A DNA stretch of 64,000 nt from CBDCYH01 sp965224105 (GTDB lineage Bacteria > Bacteroidota > Rhodothermia > Rhodothermales > JABDKH01): NCBI GenBank assembly GCA_965224105.1, contig CBDCYH010000002.1, forward strand, positions 744,001 to 808,000. The letters run 5' to 3'. Both the position numbers and the translations under genes were made by a program. The stretch's first letter is position 1, and every line of letters begins with the position of its first letter. Shown piece after piece: positions 8,331 through 16,192 of this stretch. Under the pieces are notes generated by a model. The model had not been told where the DNA came from. It did no database searches and saw only the letters and a list, made by a program, of their open reading frames with translations.

Positions 8331-10381
8331 GCGAAACAGGCGCACATGCGGATACCATTGTTTTGTGGGATAAGATTGCCGACTCGGTGCTGCTCTCGCG
8401 GGCGTTGGACGACCTTGAAGAAAATGTGCTTGTGCCGGAAGGAAAAGTCCGGTACCAGTTCTCGGCCCGAGGTCACGAATTCGCACAGGTTGTACTCGGA
8501 CAATTCCTGGTCCATCCAGAAGATTGTGTTAGCGCCTATTACCGTTCCAGGCCGCTACTGTTGAGCCTGGGTTTGTCGGCTGATGATGCCCTTGCCGCAC
8601 CAATGGCCAAATCTGGTGGGTTCTCGGACGGACGGGATATCGGGGTAGTGTGCAACATGCCAAATCCCGGGGGACCGACCGTCATACCAATGGCGGGTGA
8701 CGTCGGCTCTCAGTACACACCCGCGGTCGGCTGGGCCCAGTCCCTCAAGTACAATGTGCTTGTTCGTGATCGGAAAGAATGCGAGGGTGCCATTTCCGTT
8801 GTCCTCGGTGGTGACGGGTCTGTTGCCACAAACGGATTTTGGTCAGCCATTAATATCGCGACAACATTAGAGCTTCCGATCTTGTTCTTCATTGAGGACA
8901 ACGGCTTCGGCATTTCGGTACCGGGAGAAATGCAAACGCCTGGAGGCAACATCGCCGAAAACCTAGCTTCTTTCGGTAATCTCAAAGTTTATGATGGTGA
9001 TGGAACGGATCCTCAGTCAACGCCGCCGCTGATAGCAGGGGCCGTGAATTATGTTCGTTCCTGGGCTGGCCCAGCATTAATCCGCTTGCAAGTCCCGCGT
9101 CTTTGCGGTCACAGCGGCCAGGACACCCAATCCTATAAATCCAGCACGACCTTAGAAAAGGAGCGGGAAGCCGACCCACTTCCAAAATTGGAGCGCCATT
9201 TTTCAGAGTTAAACTCGCCAGAGGAGTGGGACAAGCACGTCGCGACCGCAGCCCAACAAGTTCAAGAGGCATTGGCAATTGCCGAGGAACGAGACGCTCC
9301 ATCCGCTTCCAACATTACCGGTAACACCTTCTTTGAAGGCGAACACGCGCTGTCCGGTGGAACAAGAAGGCAGGACAATGGCCCGTCCCAACCCTCAACC
9401 GAATCTAAGGCGAGACTCAACATGGTCGCTGCGATAAGAGCGACGCTGGATAGCGAGTTGATTGCAGATGATCGCGTACTTGTTTTTGGAGAAGATGTCG
9501 GAGAAAAAGGCGGCGTGCATGCTGCAACACTCGACTTGCAACGAAAGCATGGACCACTACGAGTATTTGACACGAGCCTGTCGGAGGAAGGAATAATCGG
9601 CCGAGCGGTGGGGATGGCACTCGCCGGCCTTATGCCAGTTGCCGAAATTCAATTCCGCAAATATGCGGATCCCGCGATGGAGCAGCTCAATAACTGCGGC
9701 ACTATCCGCTGGCGGACAAACAACCGGTTTTGCGCCCCTATCGTTGCACGTATGCCGGGTGGATTTGCGAAGGTCGGGGACCCGTGGCATAGCGTGTCAA
9801 ACGAAACACTGTTCGCCCATGCCGTTGGCTGGCGAGTTGCAGTACCTTCCAATGCGGAGGATGCTGTTGGTCTCTTACGTGGTGCCATTCGTGGGAACGA
9901 CCCAACAATATTTTTCGAACACCGCGCTTTACTTGATTCACCGCATGCACGACGACCGTATCCGGGAGACAACTACGTCTTGCCATTTGGCGTTGCCCGA
10001 GTTGTGCAAACCGGAACAGACATCACGGTAGTGTCGTGGGGCGCGATGGTGCATCGGTGCGAGATCGCCGCGAGCGCTTCGAAGAACAGCGTAGAGGTGA
10101 TCGACCTAAGGACGATATCTCCGTGGGATTTTGATTGTGTTGAGAACTCGATTGCAAAGACCTCGCGCTGTATCGTGGTCCATGAAGACACCTTTACTGC
10201 TGGCTTCGGCGCAGAAATCGTCGCATCAATTACAGAACGGCTATTCGATCAGCTCGATGCGCCGGTTCTGAGACTCGCCGTACCCGATGTGCCCATCCCT
10301 CACAACGTTGAGTTAATGGAATCGGTACTGCCAACTCAGGAAAAGATCCTCGACGCAATCACCAAGACTGTCTCCTACTAG
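8327..10381 (+). CDS. Thiamine-dependent 2-oxoacid dehydrogenase E1, alpha and beta subunits fused
   Basis: E1 decarboxylates a 2-oxoacid (branched-chain oxoacid or pyruvate) and passes the acyl group to lipoyl-E2. Residues 1-330 are the alpha-type part with the thiamine diphosphate motif starting GDGS at 162 and ending with the asparagine at 192. Residues 365-684 are the beta-type part (FGEDVG, SEEGIIGRAVGMALAG, EIQF). The total of 684 residues fits one-chain alpha-beta fusions of the branched-chain type. The start is GTG at 8327, sharing GTGA with the stop of the upstream crotonase. No E2 or E3 gene is in the window, so the rest of the complex must be encoded elsewhere. The substrate cannot be told from sequence alone. 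Confidence 0.9.
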   Translation: MSETGAHADTIVLWDKIADSVLLSRALDDLEENVLVPEGKVRYQFSARGHEFAQVVLGQFLVHPEDCVSAYYRSRPLLLSLGLSADDALAAPMAKSGGFSDGRDIGVVCNMPNPGGPTVIPMAGDVGSQYTPAVGWAQSLKYNVLVRDRKECEGAISVVLGGDGSVATNGFWSAINIATTLELPILFFIEDNGFGISVPGEMQTPGGNIAENLASFGNLKVYDGDGTDPQSTPPLIAGAVNYVRSWAGPALIRLQVPRLCGHSGQDTQSYKSSTTLEKEREADPLPKLERHFSELNSPEEWDKHVATAAQQVQEALAIAEERDAPSASNITGNTFFEGEHALSGGTRRQDNGPSQPSTESKARLNMVAAIRATLDSELIADDRVLVFGEDVGEKGGVHAATLDLQRKHGPLRVFDTSLSEEGIIGRAVGMALAGLMPVAEIQFRKYADPAMEQLNNCGTIRWRTNNRFCAPIVARMPGGFAKVGDPWHSVSNETLFAHAVGWRVAVPSNAEDAVGLLRGAIRGNDPTIFFEHRALLDSPHARRPYPGDNYVLPFGVARVVQTGTDITVVSWGAMVHRCEIAASASKNSVEVIDLRTISPWDFDCVENSIAKTSRCIVVHEDTFTAGFGAEIVASITERLFDQLDAPVLRLAVPDVPIPHNVELMESVLPTQEKILDAITKTVSY

Positions 10382-10399
10382 TACCAACCACAGCCGTTT

Positions 10400-12061
10400 A
10401 TGACGAACGACAACTGCATCTTAGTACTCGGAGGCTCCGGCCTCGTCGGGAGACAAATTGTCCGCGAGGTGGCATCCCAGCTCGAACCGAAGAAAATTAT
10501 TGTAACGGGACTATTCGAATCGGAGGTGCAACCGTTTCTCACACAGGCCCGTGAGGAATTTCCTGCGATCAGCTTTGAAGGAGCCTGGGGAAATGTATTT
10601 GTCCGATCCGAGTTTGCTCACGAACCCCGGTCACGTCTCCTTACCTCCGAGGAAAATCTGAGAAAGCTCTACGACGATCTCTATGGAGATTTGAATGAGG
10701 CATATGAACGGTCCACACTTACTCAACTGTTGCGTGAACATAGGCCAAATGTTCTCGTCGACTGCATCAACACTGCGACCGCAATCAGCTATCAAGATTT
10801 GCAAAACATCGGGAGACGGGCCCACGACCAGATGGAGAAGGATGCCGAGTCTTCCGAGCTGTCTGAAATTGTGCGGACACTGCTCATTTCGCAAGGCTCG
10901 CTCCAACTAATTCGCCACGTTCAGATGCTCCACAAGGCCTTGCAGAACACAAAAACACGTCTATACGTGAAAGTTGGTACCACGGGAACGGGTGGCATGG
11001 GTTTAAATATTCCGTACACCCATAGCGAGGATAAGCCAAGCGTCCAGTTGATGTCGAAGTCCGCCATGGCCTTTGCTCACACAGGACTACTGTTCCTTAT
11101 GGCGCGGACGCCAGACGGGCCACTTGTGAAAGAACTGAAGCCAGCTGCAATGATCGGATACCGACGAGTTAGCCACCAGGTAGTAAAGCGAAGAGGTGAG
11201 CCCCAGCTGCTCTACGCCTCAGCCCGCCACAAAATCGAAGACAAGCTGGTCCTAAAATCCGGGAATGATGATTTCGAAGTCCTTGGGTCTCTGAAGATGG
11301 CCGGCGTGGATACGGGCGAAAACGGCTTCTTTGCCCGCGGCGAGTTCGAGGCTATAACGTATCTGGATCAAATGGAATTTGTCACGCCAGAGGAAATCGC
11401 GCAACAGGTTGTTCTTGAGATAAAGGGTAGCAACACAGGCATCGATATCATCGCGGGTGTCGATTCAAACGTTATTTCACCAAGCTATCGCGCCGGTGTA
11501 TTGAGAAGCACCGCCCTCGATAAGCTCGCCAGAATCGAAGAGGCAACAGACACCAACAGTGTTGCAGTTGGTCACCTCGGACCACCGGAATTATCTAAAA
11601 TTCTTTACGAAGCGCATCTGTTGAGGCAAACCTATAGGACCCTAACGGACGTCATCAACGCGAACGCGGACGAAATATCCGAAGAACTCGAAAGGTTTAT
11701 TTCTTCCAGGGATGACTTGACCTCTACAATGGCTTCCATAGGGCTGCCCATTTTGATGCCCGATGGCGTGACCATCATTCGCGGACCCGTAATTAACATC
11801 CCTGAAAGCATTTATGACGAGGTTCCCATTGGGGATGGTGACATAGACAAGTGGGCAAAGAAAGGCTGGGTCGATCTCCGTGTCGCAAACATTAGAATCT
11901 GGCAAGACAGATTCCAGCGAATGCTTGGGGCACAGCACAAACTCCACACCGAGGGTACTTCGTCCATCTCACGAACCACATACCTTTCTGAATCAATCGA
12001 GATTGGGGCGATCGCTGCGTGGCTATTCAACAACGAGTACGGAGGCTATCGCATCAAGTGA
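10400..12061 (+). CDS. Rossmann-fold NAD(P)-binding protein of unknown function
   Basis: 553 residues. A dinucleotide-binding GGSGLVGR motif lies at 11-18, after a short beta strand (CILVLGG), as in extended short-chain dehydrogenase/reductase or saccharopine-reductase-like proteins. I see no SDR catalytic YxxxK in the expected place. Instead a region around residues 190-225 contains KVGTTGTGGMGLNIPYTHSE, which looks like a ligand-binding loop. The C-terminal third is helical and charged. The gene follows the fused E1 after 18 bases on the same strand and ends one base before the convergent paaD, so co-transcription with the crotonase and E1 is likely. Substrate and reaction are unknown. Confidence 0.75.
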   Translation: MTNDNCILVLGGSGLVGRQIVREVASQLEPKKIIVTGLFESEVQPFLTQAREEFPAISFEGAWGNVFVRSEFAHEPRSRLLTSEENLRKLYDDLYGDLNEAYERSTLTQLLREHRPNVLVDCINTATAISYQDLQNIGRRAHDQMEKDAESSELSEIVRTLLISQGSLQLIRHVQMLHKALQNTKTRLYVKVGTTGTGGMGLNIPYTHSEDKPSVQLMSKSAMAFAHTGLLFLMARTPDGPLVKELKPAAMIGYRRVSHQVVKRRGEPQLLYASARHKIEDKLVLKSGNDDFEVLGSLKMAGVDTGENGFFARGEFEAITYLDQMEFVTPEEIAQQVVLEIKGSNTGIDIIAGVDSNVISPSYRAGVLRSTALDKLARIEEATDTNSVAVGHLGPPELSKILYEAHLLRQTYRTLTDVINANADEISEELERFISSRDDLTSTMASIGLPILMPDGVTIIRGPVINIPESIYDEVPIGDGDIDKWAKKGWVDLRVANIRIWQDRFQRMLGAQHKLHTEGTSSISRTTYLSESIEIGAIAAWLFNNEYGGYRIK

Positions 12062-12529
12062 TCAGATACACTTGAAATGCTCGAAGGGCTGTTCGCAACT
12101 ATCGCAGTAGTGATAAGCTTTGCACGCGGTCGATCCAAAAGTGCTCGTCAAACGGGTCTGCAGAGATTTGCAAAATGGGCATGGGACCGGCACATCCGCA
12201 CCTCGCCGTACGGGAGGAGCGATTCCGTATTCTTCGAGTTTTGCGTGTGCACTCGCACTCATCCAGTCGGTTGTCCAAACCTCCTCGTACGTCGTTTCAA
12301 CACACGCGGAATCCACTCCGTGATCCGCCAAACACTTCTCGACCGCCTCCTCTATAGCATACAGCGCAGGGCAACCGCTGTACGTTGGTGTTAACCTCAC
12401 TACGACTCCACGCTGCTCGACTCGTACCTCCCTCACGATGCCCATCTCGACGATGTTCAGCACTGGCACCTCGGGATCGACCACCGCTGTAAGCCAGCCT
12501 TTAACCTGGTCGGGAGTCGCGGTCACCAT
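12062..12529 (-). CDS. paaD: Phenylacetyl-CoA epoxidase assembly subunit PaaD
   Basis: 155 residues with an N-terminal MIP18/DUF59 domain (MGIVREV near residue 27, CPALYAIEE near residue 53). A C-terminal cysteine-rich segment has CPFCKS, a lone Cys, then CDSCEQ and a terminal Cys, likely binding zinc or iron. PaaD is required for maturation of the PaaABC(E) ring epoxidase, probably for iron or iron-sulfur handling. It overlaps paaC by 7 bases and is the last gene of the paaABCD run. Its stop directly abuts the stop of the convergent Rossmann-protein gene. Confidence 0.93.
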   Translation of the reverse strand: MVTATPDQVKGWLTAVVDPEVPVLNIVEMGIVREVRVEQRGVVVRLTPTYSGCPALYAIEEAVEKCLADHGVDSACVETTYEEVWTTDWMSASAHAKLEEYGIAPPVRRGADVPVPCPFCKSLQTRLTSTFGSTACKAYHYCDSCEQPFEHFKCI

Positions 12530-13293
12530 TTCGCTCCGGGAAACGACCGCTGAAGTATCTGCATTTCTGCAAGCAGGTGCCCGAGATGCTCCGTGTGCAA
12601 GCCCGAGCGACCCTGACCTCTCATCTCCGAATCCGGCGCCTCTGGCATCTCAAGAGCAGCACTGTCAAAACAGGAGCGCACAGCGCCAAGCCAATCATCA
12701 AAGATACCCGACAGATCCGGAATCATTTTCTCCCCCATCAGCCGCTGGGCTGCAGCAGAAGTTGAATGATACTCCGATGTGTACGGCCACAAGTCCGCAA
12801 GTGCCTCCTCAAGCCTCCTCTTACTTTCCTCTGTCCCGCGTCCGAGGCGCTCAAGCCATGCCGAACTGTGCCGCAAATGATAGGTAGACTCATTTACACT
12901 ACGACCAGAAATTCCAGCAAGCTCAGTTTCATCACAATCCGTAAGGGCGCGGAACTGCAAATAATTGTATTGCCCAGACAGAAACAGGCGAAGTACGGTA
13001 AACGCGAAATCTCCTCGCGGAAGCTCGACAATGTTAGTGTTCCGGAATTCCGTAGGATCACGCAAAAACGCAAGGTCATCTGCGGATCTTCCTCCCCCCT
13101 CGACCTTGGCTGCCAGCCCATACAAGGCGTTCGCACGGCCAATGTGATCTAACGCGATATTGGCGAGCGCAAGGTCTTCCTCGAGGACTGGCGCGTGACC
13201 ACACCATTCGGACAAACGATGACCGTGAATCAATGCGTCGTCCGCCAGCTCCAGCAGAAAGTCAAACAAATCTGTTTTGTTCTGATTTGTCAT
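12523..13293 (-). CDS. paaC: Phenylacetyl-CoA epoxidase structural subunit PaaC
   Basis: All-helical ferritin-like subunit of 256 residues that pairs with PaaA but lacks its diiron site in known complexes. Recognisable stretches are DDALIHGHRLSEWCGHAP near residue 17 and the ALYGLAAKVEG helix after it, typical of PaaC. It overlaps paaD by 7 bases and lies two bases after paaB, so the subunits are made from one transcript in the order A-B-C-D. Confidence 0.94.
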   Translation of the reverse strand: MTNQNKTDLFDFLLELADDALIHGHRLSEWCGHAPVLEEDLALANIALDHIGRANALYGLAAKVEGGGRSADDLAFLRDPTEFRNTNIVELPRGDFAFTVLRLFLSGQYNYLQFRALTDCDETELAGISGRSVNESTYHLRHSSAWLERLGRGTEESKRRLEEALADLWPYTSEYHSTSAAAQRLMGEKMIPDLSGIFDDWLGAVRSCFDSAALEMPEAPDSEMRGQGRSGLHTEHLGHLLAEMQILQRSFPGAKW

Positions 13294-13295
13294 GT

Positions 13296-13586
13296 TTACA
13301 GGTTGCGAACTCCCCGTGGAACGGTATAAAATGACGGGTGTCGGTAAACCTTATCCTCCGACGGTTCAAAGAATGGACCCGACTCTCCTGGACTTGTCGC
13401 GACAATCTCAGACGCCCTAACAACCCAAATGCTGCATAGACTTCCGCGCCGCGCGTATACGTCCCGTGCATTTTGAAGAGCCATCTCCGCATCGTCCGCG
13501 TGGACACTCCCAGCATGTTCGTGAGGTTTACCCGTTTGCGACTGGGTAAACACTTCCCAAATCTCGGAACTCTCTTTAGCTGTCAT
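13296..13586 (-). CDS. paaB: Phenylacetyl-CoA epoxidase subunit PaaB
   Basis: Small subunit of the ring 1,2-epoxidase. From the chosen ATG the protein has 96 residues, close to the ~95 of E. coli PaaB. It shows the family features WEVF at the start, a heart-shaped HxG...ADDAEMALQNARDVYARR helix, and SIWVV. The frame is open 26 codons further upstream but that part lies inside paaA and has no family similarity. An ATG at 13598 is a possible alternative. The start overlaps the paaA stop by 11 bases, preceded by a GGGAAA purine stretch that may act as ribosome binding site. Confidence 0.93.
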   Translation of the reverse strand: MTAKESSEIWEVFTQSQTGKPHEHAGSVHADDAEMALQNARDVYARRGSLCSIWVVRASEIVATSPGESGPFFEPSEDKVYRHPSFYTVPRGVRNL

Positions 13587-14532
13587 CGCTTTTCCCATTC
13601 TTCTGATTCTCGACAAACTTTCGTGCAGCCTCTCGCACCCACCGACCTGATTCGAAAGCAGCACGCCTTGCTTTCATGCGCTCCCTGTTGCAAGGACCGT
13701 GTCCTTTGATAACTTTGTAAAACTCGTCCCAATCGATTTCGCCAAACTGCCAATTGCCAGTTTCCTCATCGTAGCGCAGGTCGGGATCGGGGACCGTTAG
13801 ATGCACTGCTTTCATCTGAGGAATCGTGATGTTCACGAAATGCTGTCGAAGCTGGTCGTTCGTTTTTTTCTTCACCTTCCATTTCAGCAGAACTTGACTA
13901 TTCGGAGAGTCGGTATCGTGCGGTCCGAACATCATCAGGGATGGCCACCACCACCGGTTGACTGCGTCCTGCACCATCTCTTTTTGTTCTGATGTTCCAT
14001 TTGCCAGCGTTGCTACAATCTCGTAGCCCTGCTTCTTATGAAAATTTTCCTCCTTGCAAATCCTAATCATGGCGCGCGAGTAGGGCCCGTAGGACGTCTT
14101 CGCAAGCATGGTCTGATTGACTATTGCTGCACCGTCCACAAGCCATCCAATCACTCCGATGTCCGCCCAGGTTAGCGTCGGATAATTGAAAATATTGGAA
14201 TACTTCGCGCGTCCAGATAGCAGCTGATCCTCCAATTCTTCTCGCGCCACACCCAGTGTTTCAGTCGCTGAATACAGGTAGTGTCCGTGGCCGGCCTCGT
14301 CCTGCACCTTGGCAAGCAGTGCCATCTTGCGTCGGAGGTTGGGAGCGCGGGTAATCCAATTTCCTTCTGGCAGCATCCCGACTATCTCAGAATGTGCATG
14401 TTGTGACATCATTCGGATGAGCTGATGTCGATATTTTTCCGGCATCCAGTCTTTCGGCTCAATCTTTTCGCCGGCCTCAATCCGCTCTTCAAACGCCTCG
14501 ACAAGAGCTGTATCCGGTTGTTCTGGACTCAT
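13576..14532 (-). CDS. paaA: Phenylacetyl-CoA epoxidase catalytic subunit PaaA
   Basis: Diiron oxygenase subunit that epoxidises the aromatic ring of phenylacetyl-CoA. It has 318 residues. Likely iron ligands are Glu49 (HAHSEI), Glu79 and His82 in QDEAGHGHY, and the EENFHKKQG segment at 161-169 with Glu162 and His165. First gene of paaABCD. Upstream, a small membrane-protein gene stops 20 bases away on the same strand, so the run may be read through from nadD or have its own promoter in that short gap. The reductase PaaE that feeds electrons to this complex is not in the window. Confidence 0.96.
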   Translation of the reverse strand: MSPEQPDTALVEAFEERIEAGEKIEPKDWMPEKYRHQLIRMMSQHAHSEIVGMLPEGNWITRAPNLRRKMALLAKVQDEAGHGHYLYSATETLGVAREELEDQLLSGRAKYSNIFNYPTLTWADIGVIGWLVDGAAIVNQTMLAKTSYGPYSRAMIRICKEENFHKKQGYEIVATLANGTSEQKEMVQDAVNRWWWPSLMMFGPHDTDSPNSQVLLKWKVKKKTNDQLRQHFVNITIPQMKAVHLTVPDPDLRYDEETGNWQFGEIDWDEFYKVIKGHGPCNRERMKARRAAFESGRWVREAARKFVENQKNGKSDDS

Positions 14533-14552
14533 AATACGGTTACCTCAGCAGT

Positions 14553-14771
14553 TCAAATTTGTGCAGACTCCTGATTTGATCGCCAAACATTAAACCGACA
14601 CGCTCCGGTGGAGCCAAGAAAGGCGCTAATAGCAAACAACACAGTAAAGTGGTCAACGTGCGGTTCTCCGGTCAAGACTAACTCACCCAAAACCAGTATC
14701 AGTACAAAAGCCAGCGCAAACGCAACGCCCAACGCAATGGTCGTCGGCCAATCTCTAATTAGCGGTAGCAT
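14553..14771 (-). CDS. Small two-helix membrane protein, unknown
   Basis: About 72 residues with two hydrophobic segments: IALGVAFALAFVLILVLGEL (about residues 11-30 of this model) and FTVLFAISAFLGSTGAC. A short acidic/His loop (GEPHVDH) lies between them. No family recognised. The ATG at 14771 overlaps the nadD stop by 17 bases, and an ATG at 14792 would add seven residues. It sits between nadD and paaA with no room for a separate promoter, so it is probably co-transcribed with nadD. Confidence 0.6.
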   Translation of the reverse strand: MLPLIRDWPTTIALGVAFALAFVLILVLGELVLTGEPHVDHFTVLFAISAFLGSTGACRFNVWRSNQESAQI

Positions 14772-15351
14772 CTGAATATCGGTATAACCCATTCTTGAGA
14801 ATGTAGGCCCTCACGGGGTCCGGCACAAGATACCTAATCGACTTGCCCTGCTTCACCCTGTGTCGGATTTCTGTGCTCGATATGTCGAGCTGTGGAGCAT
14901 TAATTATCGTGTGCGGAACGGAGTGCTTAATCTCGGGTCCTCCTCGTCGCCCAAAAACTGACAGATGGGCTAGCTGAGTAATCACGTCATGTTCCTTCCA
15001 CGATGTAAATTCAGAGTAACTGTCTTGACCCATCAGCAAGAAGAACTCCTCATCGGGCATGCGCTTTTTCAGCAGGTTGAGTGTGTCAATGGTATATGAT
15101 GGAGGATCCCGGCGGAGTTCGATATCATCCGCGAAGAATGCGGAGTTATGATGAGTCGCCAATTGCACAAGTTGCATACGAACTTCTGACGCCGTCAACT
15201 CCGATGAATTAACCTTATGTGGAGAGACGTTCGCAGGCACCCAGATCACCCTGTCCAGCACCAGTTGGTCACGGGCAGACTCCGCCAAGACCGCGTGGCC
15301 AAGGTGGGGAGGGTCGAACGTACCTCCAAAGATGCCGATCCTCGTGCCCAA
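14755..15351 (-). CDS. nadD: Nicotinate-nucleotide adenylyltransferase
   Basis: Forms deazido-/nicotinate adenine dinucleotide from nicotinate mononucleotide and ATP in NAD synthesis. 198 residues, the normal size. The nucleotidyltransferase motif GGTFDPPHLGH is at residues 9-19, with the HxGH-type histidines 16 and 19, and the second ATP motif ISSTEIR lies near residue 158. The start lies two bases after the bamD stop, and the stop is overlapped by the following small membrane-protein gene. Confidence 0.95.
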   Translation of the reverse strand: MGTRIGIFGGTFDPPHLGHAVLAESARDQLVLDRVIWVPANVSPHKVNSSELTASEVRMQLVQLATHHNSAFFADDIELRRDPPSYTIDTLNLLKKRMPDEEFFLLMGQDSYSEFTSWKEHDVITQLAHLSVFGRRGGPEIKHSVPHTIINAPQLDISSTEIRHRVKQGKSIRYLVPDPVRAYILKNGLYRYSDATAN

Positions 15352-15353
15352 AA

Positions 15354-16145
15354 CTAGCTGGTTGACGACGACCGGGATTGCAGATCGCTCTGAATCTTTT
15401 CCGCTTCCTCAACAAGGGGACTTGTCGGGAAATTTTGAACCAGGCGCGTCACGCACGATAAGGCAAGATCGAACCTCTCCTGCTTCCTCACTTCAACGCT
15501 TTTCTCTGCGTAAGCGATGTAGTTTATGCTTGCCGCGAGTAGTGCATCATCAGCCCACTCCGAATCGGGATACTTGTCGAAGACTTCTACAAACGAGACC
15601 GCAGCGGCTTCGAACAACTCCCGACGCTCGTACAGCTTCGCTGTCTGGTACTGCTTCCTGGCAAGCTTTTGTCTAAGGATGGCGATCTTTTGCCCAACTT
15701 CCTCCAACCTTGAACTGGTTGGGTAACGGTTGGCGAACCGCTGAAGCTGACGCACCGCTTCCTCGGTTGCTGTCTGGTCCAGCTGGTATTTGGGAGACCG
15801 GTTGAAGAACGTCATTGCGTACTCGAACTCGGCATCCTCAACTCGCTCATCATTTCGATAGATTTGAACGAACCGCTGATACTCATTCGCCGCGAGCAAA
15901 TATTGCTTACTCTCGTTGTAGGACCGCGCAAGGAAAAGTCGGCTATCTGCAGCATATTCGTGCGATCGACCAAAGTCGAAGACGCCCTGGAAATACTCGG
16001 CTGCCTTGACATACTTGCCGGCATTGTACAAATCCATCCCCTTATTATATGCCTCGGATGGATCGTCATAGCTAAGCCGGGTGCTGCTGCACGCTCCGAC
16101 AAACAAAGTCGCCAAAATGGCTAGATAGGTAAACCGCATTTGCAT
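15354..16145 (-). CDS. bamD: Outer membrane assembly lipoprotein BamD (YfiO)
   Basis: TPR-like lipoprotein of the BAM complex that inserts beta-barrel proteins into the outer membrane. 263 residues. A signal peptide ends in a lipobox with the lipidated Cys at about residue 19 (FVGACSS). Repeats such as AYNKGMDLYNAGKYVKAAEYF, SYNESKQYLLAANEYQRF and ELFEAAAVSFVEVFDKYPDSEWADDAL are typical of BamD. Lies 47 bases after the upstream periplasmic-binding-type protein gene and two bases before nadD. The bamD-nadD pairing is recurrent in Bacteroidota-related genomes, from general knowledge. Confidence 0.92.
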   Translation of the reverse strand: MQMRFTYLAILATLFVGACSSTRLSYDDPSEAYNKGMDLYNAGKYVKAAEYFQGVFDFGRSHEYAADSRLFLARSYNESKQYLLAANEYQRFVQIYRNDERVEDAEFEYAMTFFNRSPKYQLDQTATEEAVRQLQRFANRYPTSSRLEEVGQKIAILRQKLARKQYQTAKLYERRELFEAAAVSFVEVFDKYPDSEWADDALLAASINYIAYAEKSVEVRKQERFDLALSCVTRLVQNFPTSPLVEEAEKIQSDLQSRSSSTS

Positions 16146-16192
16146 TATAAATTGTTCAAACGTCCTGCGGCCCGAATTTAGTACCGGCAGGC

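Noticed and set aside
16146..16192. Terminator between the periplasmic-binding-like gene and bamD
   Set aside because: Only a 5-base stem (CCTGC/GCAGG) with a long loop and no T-run, so read-through is more likely.
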